Shown here piece after piece: positions 44,103 through 54,800 of a DNA stretch of 64,000 nt (position 1 is its first letter; each line of letters begins with the position of its first letter). The stretch is from Gammaproteobacteria bacterium (lineage in GTDB: Bacteria > Pseudomonadota > Gammaproteobacteria > SZUA-140), in contig WFVD01000026.1 in assembly GCA_015491865.1 (NCBI GenBank), positions 149,176-213,175 on the forward strand, given 5' to 3'. The position numbers were made by a program, and so were the translations under genes. The notes under the pieces are model-generated. The model did no database searches. It was not told the DNA's origin and worked only from the letters and a program-made list of their open reading frames with translations.

Positions 44103-46223
44103 CTATTGATCGAGAGGTATTGGTTTGTTGTTTTGGTCTGTTGCAAGTTTCTGGTTACCTATCACATCAAGGTATCTTATTGCAGGGTTATTGGGGTTGG
44201 GCCATTCATCGAATGATTTTCTGAATAATTCAACCGCATGTTCAATGTTAAGCTTTCTTTTTTGATGGATTGCTGAAAGCAGATAGTAGTTTGACATGAG
44301 GATCTTGTTAGGATCTTTCTTCAGTTGAACCTCGGTTCTTTTGAGTAGCGTATCAATATCTCCTAGCGCTGCTGGTGGCGCACTATTAAGACCAAGTAGA
44401 GCGTCGATGAGCATTATTTTTCCTCTGGGGGACTGTGAGGACTTCTCTATAAAATATATGGCTGCTTCCTGCATAGCCGGGTAGTTTAAATATAAAGAGA
44501 CAAAGACCGGAATAGCATTGGTTATAAGCTCGTTGGTGCGGTGCTGGGTCCATTTGTCGGCAGCCTGAGGCTGGGATGAAATATTTAATAAATAATCAAT
44601 TACAGCAAGATTATTAATAGCGTAATGGTTTGTGTGGGGTGGCAAGTCAGGTTTGACCGTATAGTAAAGACCATTAAACTCTGTTCCATAACCTAAGTCG
44701 GGTTTGGCAGTAAATATTATGTTCTTCTGCTCTGTTCGAAGATATTCCTGAAGAATTTCCACTCGCTTCTCTTTTTTTAATATGGTGGGGGAGAACAGGC
44801 GGTTAGCGTAGATAAGGCCATTAATGTTTCTAAGCGTTATATCAGGTCTCATCCCCTCGATCATATGAAAGTAGGCGAGGGGAGCCGCTGTTGTATCTGT
44901 ATCTGTAAATACAACACTGTCGTTTTCAATAGATGAGAATAAAATGTCAGCATACTGCTTTGTCCACAGTTCATAGTGCCTGAAGTTTTTATTTGCATTC
45001 AGAATGATGGCTAGCAGGACCAGCAGGACTGGAATTGAAAACTTCAGGGTGAACGTTGATGAGAGTGGCCTGGGTAATGATTTTTCACAGAGCTTGCCAA
45101 GTGTAACGACCCCAGAGGCAAGCCAGATCGTCATAATGCAGTAACTGGGGATAAAATAAACTTTCATTACATCTCTTTTGATTTCAGTGAAGTCGAAATT
45201 CAATTGCCAGATAAGCAGGTAGCTGGAGGTGACAAAACCAACCAGCAGGGCTGTCGATACTCTATGGCCGATTTTTTTCCATTGAGATATAAGCCCGACC
45301 AGGGCAAGTATTCCACCGGGAGGCGAAAACTGCTGAAGCGCTTCTTTAAAAAAATAACCGGCAAAGTTTATTTTATCGGCCAGACCGGCAGATAAGCTGT
45401 TGTCGACCGTGCTATAACCTTTTCGAGAAAGATAGAACCACAGGTCATTTAAGTTGTTGATTGGCCCCATGACTGCGTATTCAGGTGGAGGAGGTGTGTA
45501 GAGAAACATCCATAGGTATGGTGTCAGGCCGGCCAGAAAACAGATAAGGACGGTGATAAACTGAGCTGCGATTACTTTGAGTAATGGCCATGCAATCATT
45601 AAATAGCAAGGAGAAACAAGAAGCATCAGCGGCCAGTGATTAGTGAGGCTGAGCCCATAAAAGAACGAGATTGAGGCTATTTTTATGGGGAGTTTGCTTT
45701 TCACGCCAGAAGGAAAAGAGGCGGCTTTGATGTGGTAATCAGCAGCATCGAGTAACAGTAGTAGTATCAGCAGAAAGAGAAATGCGTTAAGTGTATAGAC
45801 TTCCGCAATAATCGCCTGCGACCAGTAGGTTGAAGACCAGGCTAAAACCAGAGCTGCTGTGTATGCTGCAGTCCGTGAGTGTAAGAGTTTTATAATAATC
45901 AATGAAATTAACACGCAGCCCAGCGCGCCAAAGAATCCGCTCATTGCATGTAGACGTGATGCAACAGATCCAACCGGAATTTGAGAAAACAGGTGGCCAA
46001 ACAGGGTGTGAAGCGGATACCCCGGCGGATGTGCGATGCCGAGAAAGTAGCTTGACATGATGAACAGGCCGTCATCTTCCAGCACAACAGTTTTAGGCAT
46101 GCTGATTAAATAACTAGCAAAGATGAGAGAGAACAGTAGCCACAGCCGCCACCCTTCACTGGCAATGATCTGGCCTAGGGGAAGATATTCATTGTGGGTA
46201 TTGGGGGGTGTTTTCTTATCCAT
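44103..46223 (-). CDS. DUF2723/TMEM260-like membrane glycosyltransferase, copy 2
   Basis: The start MDKK at 46223 aligns with MEEK of the neighbouring copy (706 residues). About eleven N-terminal helices carry EDDGLFIMSSYFLGIAHPPGYPL, the DUF2723 signature whose Asp and HPPGYP lie in the first external loop, as in TMEM260 (GT117). The C-terminal 280 residues are external, containing FTDTDTTAAPLAYFHMIEG and a helical end. Closely related to the next gene, so a recent tandem duplication is likely. Probable role: transfer of a polyprenyl-linked sugar to exported proteins. Confidence 0.75.
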   Translation of the reverse strand: MDKKTPPNTHNEYLPLGQIIASEGWRLWLLFSLIFASYLISMPKTVVLEDDGLFIMSSYFLGIAHPPGYPLHTLFGHLFSQIPVGSVASRLHAMSGFFGALGCVLISLIIIKLLHSRTAAYTAALVLAWSSTYWSQAIIAEVYTLNAFLFLLILLLLLDAADYHIKAASFPSGVKSKLPIKIASISFFYGLSLTNHWPLMLLVSPCYLMIAWPLLKVIAAQFITVLICFLAGLTPYLWMFLYTPPPPEYAVMGPINNLNDLWFYLSRKGYSTVDNSLSAGLADKINFAGYFFKEALQQFSPPGGILALVGLISQWKKIGHRVSTALLVGFVTSSYLLIWQLNFDFTEIKRDVMKVYFIPSYCIMTIWLASGVVTLGKLCEKSLPRPLSSTFTLKFSIPVLLVLLAIILNANKNFRHYELWTKQYADILFSSIENDSVVFTDTDTTAAPLAYFHMIEGMRPDITLRNINGLIYANRLFSPTILKKEKRVEILQEYLRTEQKNIIFTAKPDLGYGTEFNGLYYTVKPDLPPHTNHYAINNLAVIDYLLNISSQPQAADKWTQHRTNELITNAIPVFVSLYLNYPAMQEAAIYFIEKSSQSPRGKIMLIDALLGLNSAPPAALGDIDTLLKRTEVQLKKDPNKILMSNYYLLSAIHQKRKLNIEHAVELFRKSFDEWPNPNNPAIRYLDVIGNQKLATDQNNKPIPLDQ

Positions 46224-46245
46224 ATCTGCGGTGGCTAAACAGTAA

Positions 46246-48390
46246 TCATTGTTCGGTGATGCCGGTTTTACTATTACTACCCTCAAGAATAGAGGCGCTT
46301 AATGCAGTGAACTCTGACTCTCGCCCCTGTGATAGATAGACTCTATGGAGTTCATCAAAGGCGATATTTCTTGCTGGATGGGGCCAGATGTTGATGGATC
46401 TGAGGAGATTCTCTTTTGCTTTTTCTGTTTTCTGTTGGGTGAGTAGCTGCTTTCCGAGCAGTGCGTAGTAAAGGCTTCTCTCCTGTTTATCTGCGTTGGT
46501 AAGTTGTTTAGATGCGTTTTCAAGTAATCTGCTAATACTGCCAAACTCATGTGGCTTATTATATCCAAGCAGAGAATAGACAAGAACGAGTTTTCCTTTT
46601 AGCGTCTGAGTTGCAATATCTATCCAGGTTCTGGATAGTTCCGTGGGTATCGCCTTTGTAATGTGCAGGTTGACAAATAGAGGTATAGCATTATGAAGGA
46701 GTTCTTTATGTCTCAGGTTTTCCCAGGGTGTTTCAGGTGCAGAAGAGTTGGCCAGATCGATTAGATACTGGACTGTATGTGCGCTGTCAGCCTGAAATAT
46801 ACGTTGACCTCGTGTGAGGTCAAACGAAACTCTGTATGTCAGGCCGTTATAGATGTCTCCATGGCTTAGGTCTGGCTCAGAAGTAAATTCAATATTACTG
46901 CTGGAGGTGTTTAAAAAATTCTCGATGACTGCCTCTCTTTCTTTGCTATTAACGATTTTAGGTGAAACAATCCGATTGCTATATAGCAGTCCATTGCTGT
47001 TCATTAGCGTAAGGTCTGGTCTCCGCTTTTCTATGTGGTGGAAATAGCCAATAACACCGGTAGTGGCGTCAGTGTCGGTAAAAAGATAGGTGTTTTTCTC
47101 AAGTGAAGAGAATAGTGCGTCAGCGTACTGAATACTCCAGTTATCGTAGTGTCTGAAGTTTTTATCAAGGTTTATGATGAGTGCACTACCTGGTGCAAGA
47201 AGTAATATTGCATAAGCGATTGTTTTATTGTTCGGGTACTTTAACAGGCGAGGAGCTATTTTCAGAGTGGATGCGATCCCCACTGCCGACCAGATAGCAA
47301 TGATACTAAATGCCGGTAGCAGGTAGACCTTGAGGAAAGAGCGATGAAGCTCATCAGAATCGAAGTTCAGCAGAATAATAAGTAGTAGGCTAGAGGTGAT
47401 AAAACCAGTAAGTAGCGCGAGAGATGTGCCTTTTCCAATAACTTTCCACTGAGTAATAAATCCGATAGCAGCCAATAGTGAGCCGACAGGGAAGAGTTGC
47501 ATGATTGCTTCACTGGCGAAGAATTTTGCAAATAAAACTTTATCGGCAATCCCTGCTGTAATGCTGTTGTCGACACTGCTATAGCTCTGGCGCGAAATGT
47601 AGAACCAAAGGTCTGTAAGATTATTGATCGGCCCCATGAATGAATATGCTGGCGGAGGTGGGGTGTAAAGGTACATCCACAGGTAGGGGGTTAGCCCTGC
47701 TAACAGGCAGGTAGCGACTGAGGCGAAGCGGTTAGCGATCTCCCATCGTAGTGGCCATGCAATGATGAGGAAGCAGGTAGTCCCAAGAATCATGAGTGGC
47801 CAGTGGTTCGTCAGGCTTAGTCCATAAATAAATGCGATGGCTGCTACTCTTATGGAGAGCTTTTTCCTGAAAACCGCGCTCTCGTCCACATGGTTCCTGT
47901 GATACTCAACGGTCTCCAGTAGTAGTAGTAATATTAACAGGAAGAAAAATGAGTTCAGGGTGTAGACCTCCGCTATGATCGACTGTGACCAGTACACAGG
48001 AGACCATGCAAGCATCAGTGCGGCCGCATAAGCGGCGGTGCGTGAGTGTAGTAGCTGTAGCGAGATAAGGGCGACCAGAATGCAGCCCAGCGCGCCAAAG
48101 AATCCGCTCATTGCATGTAGACGTGATGCAACAGACCCAACAGGTACTTGTGAAAACAGGTGGCCAATCAGGGTGTGAAGCGGGTATCCCGGAGGATGTG
48201 CAATGCCGAGAAAGTAGCTTGACATGATGAACAGGCCATCATCTTCCAGCATGACTGTTTTGGGCATGCTGATTAAATAACTAGCAAAAATGAGGGCAAA
48301 AAGTAGCCACAGTCGCCACCCCTCACTGGCAATCGTCTGTGCGAGTGGGCGATAGCCTGAACAGGAGTCGGTGCTTACTTTTTCTTCCAT
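46246..48390 (-). CDS. DUF2723/TMEM260-like membrane glycosyltransferase, copy 1
   Basis: A 714-residue protein with the same architecture as the following copy. The N-terminus has SEGWRLWLLFALIFASYL and EDDGLFIMSSYFLGIAHPPGYPL, nearly identical to copy 2. The first 140 residues differ little and the C-terminal external part differs much. TPR-like helices lie at the end (KTEKAKENLLRSINIWPHP). Its ATG overlaps the end of the DPM1-like gene by 16 bases. That overlap ties donor synthesis and transfer to one transcript. Confidence 0.75.
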   Translation of the reverse strand: MEEKVSTDSCSGYRPLAQTIASEGWRLWLLFALIFASYLISMPKTVMLEDDGLFIMSSYFLGIAHPPGYPLHTLIGHLFSQVPVGSVASRLHAMSGFFGALGCILVALISLQLLHSRTAAYAAALMLAWSPVYWSQSIIAEVYTLNSFFFLLILLLLLETVEYHRNHVDESAVFRKKLSIRVAAIAFIYGLSLTNHWPLMILGTTCFLIIAWPLRWEIANRFASVATCLLAGLTPYLWMYLYTPPPPAYSFMGPINNLTDLWFYISRQSYSSVDNSITAGIADKVLFAKFFASEAIMQLFPVGSLLAAIGFITQWKVIGKGTSLALLTGFITSSLLLIILLNFDSDELHRSFLKVYLLPAFSIIAIWSAVGIASTLKIAPRLLKYPNNKTIAYAILLLAPGSALIINLDKNFRHYDNWSIQYADALFSSLEKNTYLFTDTDATTGVIGYFHHIEKRRPDLTLMNSNGLLYSNRIVSPKIVNSKEREAVIENFLNTSSSNIEFTSEPDLSHGDIYNGLTYRVSFDLTRGQRIFQADSAHTVQYLIDLANSSAPETPWENLRHKELLHNAIPLFVNLHITKAIPTELSRTWIDIATQTLKGKLVLVYSLLGYNKPHEFGSISRLLENASKQLTNADKQERSLYYALLGKQLLTQQKTEKAKENLLRSINIWPHPARNIAFDELHRVYLSQGRESEFTALSASILEGSNSKTGITEQ

Positions 48391-49460
48391 GTGAAATTAG
48401 TTGTCATCGCATAATTCCATACCGCGCCGATTGCTGCGCCGGAAATTCCAGCAATTGCCCATGGCACATTGTACTCATAGAGTGACGCGGCAATTTCAAT
48501 ATTAATAGCCGCTCCCAGGCTACAGGCGATATAGAAGCTCAGCAGTCCTGATAATAATTTCTTCCCACGCAGGCGGCGATCGCGAAAAGTCAGGCTGTTG
48601 TTGAGTAAGAAATTGGTGGTCATTGCAACGACAGTCGCGACTGTCTGTGAGAGCCAGAACGCCTCCTGCTGGGTGTTGAAAAAGAAATTAAGTGTTGCCA
48701 TGTGAACCACAACGCCGGTCAGTCCAACTGCTGTGAACATAAAAAACCGTAATGGAATCTGGCGTCCGGTTAATTTATCGATAATCAATGAGAAAAATTC
48801 GAGTACGACCAGGCTGTCGAGTTTGCTCTCGCCATATGCACGTGCACGCATGGTGTAGGGAAGTTCGGTAACCCTGATCGAATCAGCGGCGGTGACTAGC
48901 ATATCGAGCAAAATCTTGAATCCCTGCCCTGAAAGTTTTTCAAAAGTGGGCTCAAGCGAGGTGCGCTTAAACATAAAGAAGCCGCTCATCGGGTCACTCA
49001 CCGTGACATTTAATATTCGGTGTGCGACTGCTGAGGCAGCTTTACTGATTTTGACGCGAATCGGTGGTAGTTGCCCGGTGCTCCCCTCGGTGATGTAGCG
49101 GCTGCCATTGATAAGATCCGCGTCACCATTTTTAAGTCCCTGTAACATTTGCTTGAGCAGCTGTTCATCATGCTGGCCATCGGCATCCATGACCGCGATA
49201 TAGGGTGAGGCTGAGGCGAGGAAGCCCTCAATACAGGCGGACGAGAGCCCGCGACGTCCAAGGCGTTGAATGCAGCGGACATGTGCGTTCTTCTGTGCCA
49301 TGCTTCGGGCTAGCGGCGATGTACCGTCAGGGGAGTTGTCATCCACGATAATGAGCTCCCAGTTGACACCCTTTAGCGCGACTGTCAGGTCATTAACCAG
49401 GCGCTCAATGTTGTCGCTCTCATTATAAGTGGGTACAACAATGGTAAGTTCTGCTGGCAA
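48375..49460 (-). CDS. DPM1-like polyprenyl-phosphate hexose synthase fused to GtrA
   Basis: A 361-residue fusion starting at TTG behind TTTAGAGGGATCATCA. Residues 1-225 are a GT2 domain: VVPTYNESDNIERLV, VDDNSPDGT, AVMDADGQHD (the DxD) and SGFFMFKR. This resembles dolichol-phosphate mannose synthase. Residues 235-361 are a four-helix GtrA domain (LRFFMFTAVGLTGVVVHM, TNFLLNNSLTFRDRR), which is thought to flip or retain the lipid-linked sugar. It likely makes the donor used by the DUF2723 and TMTC-like proteins. The sugar (mannose or glucose) cannot be read from sequence. Confidence 0.85.
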   Translation of the reverse strand: MPAELTIVVPTYNESDNIERLVNDLTVALKGVNWELIIVDDNSPDGTSPLARSMAQKNAHVRCIQRLGRRGLSSACIEGFLASASPYIAVMDADGQHDEQLLKQMLQGLKNGDADLINGSRYITEGSTGQLPPIRVKISKAASAVAHRILNVTVSDPMSGFFMFKRTSLEPTFEKLSGQGFKILLDMLVTAADSIRVTELPYTMRARAYGESKLDSLVVLEFFSLIIDKLTGRQIPLRFFMFTAVGLTGVVVHMATLNFFFNTQQEAFWLSQTVATVVAMTTNFLLNNSLTFRDRRLRGKKLLSGLLSFYIACSLGAAINIEIAASLYEYNVPWAIAGISGAAIGAVWNYAMTTNFTWKKK

Positions 49461-49631
49461 TGATGATCCCTCTAAATATTTTTTACCCTGGTTTAGCTAT
49501 CGTCAGGCGGGAAGTTTTGTTTAATTTCCAGCTGGTTGACAGTTTCTTGACGTTTTTGATGTTAAAGTTGACGAGCAAGCAAGGCATAAGCGTGTAAACA
49601 GTTGGTCTTTGTTATTGAGCGTGTTGAACTG

Positions 49632-50237
49632 ATGAATAGTGCTCTGATTTACCTGGTCTCTCAGTCGCCGCGTCGACGGGAGCTGCTGTGGCAGCTGGGT
49701 ATCGAGCATGAAGTGGTTGTGACAGAGATCGATGAAGCGCCTCACGCGGATGAGTCGCCGGAGCGCTATGTGACGCGCATGGCGTTAGAAAAGGCGCGTG
49801 CTGGGCGGGTAGGCTTAGCCGTTGCCGATAAACCGCTACTAGGTGCGGATACCTCGGTGGTGGTGGATGGCGAGATATTGGGCAAACCGAACGATGAGGC
49901 GGATGCCCGGCAAATGTTGCACCGTCTCGCGGGGCGCACGCACCGAGTGATTAGCGGAGTGGCGCTAGTGGATGGGAGCAGCGAAGCGAGTCGCCTTAGC
50001 GTTAGCCGTGTCACCTTTCGGGCGATTAGCGATGAAGAAGCGCGCGGCTACTGGCGCAGTGGCGAACCGCAGGATAAGGCGGGTGGTTACGGGATTCAGG
50101 GGCTGGGCGCACTCTTTATCGAACGCCTTGATGGGAGTTATTCGGGGGTGATGGGGTTGCCACTGTTTGAAACGGCGGCCTTGCTGCACGAATTTGGGGT
50201 TCAACTACCCGTTTTCAATGCCAATCATGCCGAATAG
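49632..50237 (+). CDS. maf: Maf/YhdE-type nucleoside triphosphate pyrophosphatase
   Basis: The ATG at 49632 gives 201 residues beginning MNSALIYLVSQSPRRRELL, the conserved N-terminus; upstream frame lacks a site. GADTSVVVDGEILGKP and QDKAGGYGIQG are family motifs; GSYSGVMGLPL points to the YhdE branch (dTTP/UTP pyrophosphatase) over YceF. It hydrolyses modified or canonical NTPs and can inhibit septation when abundant. Followed by rng as in E. coli. Confidence 0.94.
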   Translation: MNSALIYLVSQSPRRRELLWQLGIEHEVVVTEIDEAPHADESPERYVTRMALEKARAGRVGLAVADKPLLGADTSVVVDGEILGKPNDEADARQMLHRLAGRTHRVISGVALVDGSSEASRLSVSRVTFRAISDEEARGYWRSGEPQDKAGGYGIQGLGALFIERLDGSYSGVMGLPLFETAALLHEFGVQLPVFNANHAE

Positions 50238-50336
50238 TGCCGTATCCCGCGCTTTGACCCTGTTTATTGTACCTAAAACGGGTAGACTCTGTCGGCTACA
50301 TAGACTATAGAAAGCCGCCGTAATGGATAATGCCTC

Positions 50337-51824
50337 ATGAGTGATGAAATACTGGTAAACGTGACACCGCAGGAGACGCGTGTAGCAGTGGTGGAGAATG
50401 GCCTGTTGCAGGAGGTTTACATCGAACGGACCTGTAAACGCGGCCTGGTGGGGAACATTTACCAGGGTAAGGTGAGCCGGGTATTGCCGGGGATGCAGGC
50501 AGCTTTTATCGATATTGGGCTGGAGCGCACAGCCTTTCTGCATGTCTCCGATATCCAGCTGCCCGAAGGGCTCATCAGTGAAGGTGCCCATGAAAATGGT
50601 GGGGCGAAACCTGAGGTGGCGATTGAGTCGCTACTGCATGATGGCCAGAAGGTGATGGTACAGGTCTTTAAGGATCCGCTGGGTTCAAAAGGGGCGCGCT
50701 TGACGATGCAGATCAGCATGCCGTCACGTTACCTTGTCTATATGCCTGCGATGAAACATATCGGTATTTCACAGAGAATAGAAGATGAGGCCGAGCGACA
50801 GCGCCTGCGCACCATACTCGAGGCGGGTATGGGTGATGAAGGGGGTGGGTTTATTGTACGCACCGCAGCAGAAGGGGTGGAGGAGGCTGAAATTCTGGAG
50901 GATATGGGGTTTCTGCGTAAGCTGTGGGCTTCCGTTGAGCGCCCTGAACAGATGGCAAAGCCGCAGGAGACGATGGTCCTCTACGAAGATCTGCCGCTGG
51001 TGCTGCGGATGTTGCGTGACTTTCCAGTAGAGCAGATCGACAAGATCCGGATCGATTCGCGCGAGGCGTACCAACGGGCGCTGGAGTTTGTGACGCAGCT
51101 GATTCCCGAGTTGGCGCCACGTACGGAACATTACCCCGGTGAGCGGCCGATATTTGATCTCTATTCTGTTGAAGATGAGATTCAGAAGGCGCTGGAGCGA
51201 ACGGTACAACTCAAGTCAGGCGGTCATCTCTGCATCGATCAGACCGAGGCGATGACCACCATTGATGTGAATACCGGCGCCTTTGTCGGCCACCGCAATC
51301 TTGAAGAGACCATCTTTAAAACCAACCTTGAGGCGGCGCAGGCGATTGCACGCCAGTTAAAACTACGAAACCTCGGTGGTATCATCATCATCGATTTCAT
51401 CGATATGGGTGAAGAGGAGCATAAAAGACAGGTGCTGAAGGCGCTTGAGAAAGGGCTGGAGAGTGATCGCGCGCGGAACTTTATCTGCGACGTATCACCA
51501 CTGGGGCTGGTGGAGATGACACGCAAGCGTACACGGGAGAGCCTTGGGCAGATATTATGCGAGCCTTGTTCAGTCTGCAACGGAACAGGCTCGACAAAAA
51601 CACGGGAGACGGTCTGTTACGAGATTTTTCGTGAACTGATGCGAGAAGCGCGTCAATTCGATGCCACCAAGTTCCTGGTGCTCGCTTCACAGGAGGTGGT
51701 TGATCTGCTCCTTGATGAGGAGTCTACCAGTATTGCTGAACTGGAGGAGTTTATTGGTAAACCGATTCAGTTACAGGTAGAGACGCTCTACACTCAGGAG
51801 CAGTTTGACGTCGTGTTGATGTAA
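50337..51824 (+). CDS. rng: Ribonuclease G
   Basis: A 495-residue enzyme. S1 domain at about residues 38-130 (GNIYQGKVSRVLPGMQAAFIDIG). Catalytic aspartates lie in TIDVNTGAF and IIIIDFIDMGEEE. A zinc link cysteine pair follows (CEPCSVCNGTG). It ends shortly after, without the RNase E scaffold, so RNase G is preferred. It matures the 5' end of 16S rRNA and degrades mRNAs. Confidence 0.96.
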   Translation: MSDEILVNVTPQETRVAVVENGLLQEVYIERTCKRGLVGNIYQGKVSRVLPGMQAAFIDIGLERTAFLHVSDIQLPEGLISEGAHENGGAKPEVAIESLLHDGQKVMVQVFKDPLGSKGARLTMQISMPSRYLVYMPAMKHIGISQRIEDEAERQRLRTILEAGMGDEGGGFIVRTAAEGVEEAEILEDMGFLRKLWASVERPEQMAKPQETMVLYEDLPLVLRMLRDFPVEQIDKIRIDSREAYQRALEFVTQLIPELAPRTEHYPGERPIFDLYSVEDEIQKALERTVQLKSGGHLCIDQTEAMTTIDVNTGAFVGHRNLEETIFKTNLEAAQAIARQLKLRNLGGIIIIDFIDMGEEEHKRQVLKALEKGLESDRARNFICDVSPLGLVEMTRKRTRESLGQILCEPCSVCNGTGSTKTRETVCYEIFRELMREARQFDATKFLVLASQEVVDLLLDEESTSIAELEEFIGKPIQLQVETLYTQEQFDVVLM

Positions 51825-51886
51825 TTTATCCTGGTTAATCGCATGTTCCATTTTCGAGCAGCCTTAGTTTGTAGAGCAGATAGCAC

Positions 51887-54800
51887 GTGATTCGAGCTAC
51901 CTTAAGCAGGTGTTGGATGCTGGTCGCGGTCAGCATCATTGTGGTGGCGCTGTTGATTAGCAGCGCGCGTCTGCTACTGCCTTACCTTGCTACATACCAT
52001 CAACAGGTCGAAGCGATGATTAGCGATGCCGTGGGTGCCAGGGTGGAAGTGAGCTCAATGGAGGCGGCGTGGCATGGCGCAGGCCCACTCCTGAAGCTGC
52101 ACGGTGTGCGCGTACTCAATGATGGTGATTCAGAGCTACTCAATTTTGATCATGGCAGTATCGGGCTTAACCTGTTGCAGAGTATTCGTTATCGCTCGCT
52201 GCAGATTGGCAACCTGGTTGTGTCGGGTATCAAACTGATCATCACACGAGATGAGGCTGGCAAGATCAGTGTGGCCGGCCTTGAGGCCGGGGCAGGTGAC
52301 GACAGTGATGAGGCACTGGCGCAACATCAGGCAGAGAATCAGCAGGCGCTGTTACGCTGGTTACTCACCCAGTCGCGTATGGCAATTGAGTCGAGTGAGG
52401 TGACATGGCGTGACCTGAAAAAGGGTGGGCGCGAACTGCACTTCTCTAACATAGCATTTAAGCTGAGAAATCAGGGCAATCGTCATCAGCTTGATGGCGC
52501 TGCAGAGTTGCCGGCCCATCTTGGGCGCACGTTCTCATTTGCAATCGATATCGACGGCGATCTACAGGCGCAGCAAGAGTGGCGCGTGCAGGGTTATATT
52601 GAAGGGGCGGTGCTGCAGCTGGCTCCATGGCTCGAAGAAGAGGCGCCCGCCGGGGTGCGGGTGGATAAGGGGGTGGTCGAAACACGTCTCTGGTTTGAGT
52701 GGCAGGATGCAGCGCTGCAGCGGGTTGAAGGTGATTTTTCACTGCAACAGCTATTGTTAACATCTGTTGGAAATGGCGAGCAGTCGATGAATGTTGATCT
52801 GCTATCGGGAGAGTACGCCTGGAAACGGAGCGCCACTGGCTGGACGCTGTCGGTTGATCACTTTCTGCTGGAGCGTGATAGCCGCGTGTGGCCCCCGAGC
52901 CGCTTTAGTGTGGCCACTTCAACAGAGGCGGATGGCGCGCAGGTGGTTGAGGCGAAGTTGGGCTATATCGATATCGATGACCTTAATACGCTGCTACAGA
53001 TAAGTGATCAGGTTGATGAGCGGTTGCGCCGACAGCTGCTGGCATTTGCACCGACAGGCGAACTGCGAGAGGGGTATCTCCATTACTGGGACCCCAGTCG
53101 TGATAACAAACAGGATTACCGCTACACCCTCGCCAGTCGCTTTGATGGTGTTGGGATCAATGCCGTTGGCAAGTTGCCAGGGCTGAATGGGCTTGGTGGC
53201 CATGTGCGTCTCGATAACAGTGGGGGTTATCTGGCGCTGACGCAGATGAGTGGCGAGATCGAGATTCCTACCCTCTTTCGTGCACCCCTAACGGTTACGG
53301 CGCTGGCAGGCGAGCTCTACTGGCAGTCGGGAGAGGGTGGCTGGCGAGTAGAGAGCCGAGCACTGAATGTAGAAAACAGTGACCTCGAACTATCACTGGA
53401 ACTGGCTCTCACAGGGGGCAGCAGCACGCCTGAGATTGCGTTATTGGCAACATTCAATGCCCCCAGTGTTGCCAACATTTCACACTATCTGCCAGTGGGG
53501 ATTATGCCGGCAGCATCGGTTGGTTGGCTCGATCGGGCCATTGTGGGTGGCAATGCCTCCGCCGGGCAGGTGATTTTTTATGGGCCACTTGACCGCCGCT
53601 TTCCTTATGAAGAGAGTCCCGGACTCTTCGATATCCGCTTTAACCTGACCGATGGCATTCTCGACTATGCGCCGGGATGGCCGCGTCTTGAAGAGATGGA
53701 GGCCGAGGTGATCTTCGCCGGGAGCGGTATGCAGATTAACGCCGTCGCTGCAAAAATCCTGGATGCCGACGTGACCCAGGTCTCGGCAAGGGTTAAAAGC
53801 TTTCGTGCCCACCCCGCACTACTGGAGATCGATGGTCAGGCGCAGGGCCACGCACGCGAAACGCTCAATTTTTTACGCCGCAGCCCACTCAATGCACGCT
53901 TTGGTGCGTTTACTGAGGGAGCAGAGGTGACGGCGGGGCGCAGTGAACTCGATCTCTCGCTTCAGTTGCCACTGGCAAAATTACCCGCAAAGGTGAATGG
54001 GGTGGTTCACTTTGAGGGTGCCGATTTTTATCTTGCGGAGCGTGCCGTTGATATACTGGATGTGAACGGCGCGCTCCATTTTTCCGAGGCAGGGATCGAG
54101 ATCAGGCAGGCGCAGGCGCGCTTGCTGGGGATGGAGAGCGTACTGCACGCCGCGACGCTGCCAGTGGCAACGGGCGAGGGGAGTACGGTGATTAGTGCGG
54201 TGGGGAGTGCGGCGGCGGCGGATGTGCAGCGGCTGCTACCGAGTCCGCTGTTTCAGCGCCTTGATGGGCGTGCAGCATGGCAGGCGCTCTTAACGATCCC
54301 AGCGCGTGGTGCAGAGAAAAAGGGGCTCTCGTTGCGTGTCACTTCGGACCTGAAGGGAATGGGCGTCGATTTTCCTGAGCCGCTGGGGAAAAGCGCGCAG
54401 CAGGCTAAAAAACTGGTACTGGAAACCGTATTTCCGCGCCGCCTCAATGTGCCGATGACAGTGCAATACGGTTCTCAGCTGCGCGGGATTCTTGATCTCG
54501 ACGGGAAGATGGCGTTACAGCGCGGCACCCTCACCTTTGGTGGGGCGCTGCCCAGCATGCCCACTCAGAGGCTGATCCGTATCGATGGCAAGCTGAAACG
54601 GCTTTCGCTGGCTGAGTGGTTACCTGTGATTGCCGCTGCGAAGGATGATACAGGTAGCCGTCGTGCAGCGGTTGAGGTTGAGCAGCTCAACCTTGAGATT
54701 GAACAGCTGCTGGCATTCGAGCGCAACTTTCACTACACCACACTGGCGTTGGCGCTTGAATCGAAAGGGGGGGCGAGTCTCTGGCGAGGGGATATCAGTA

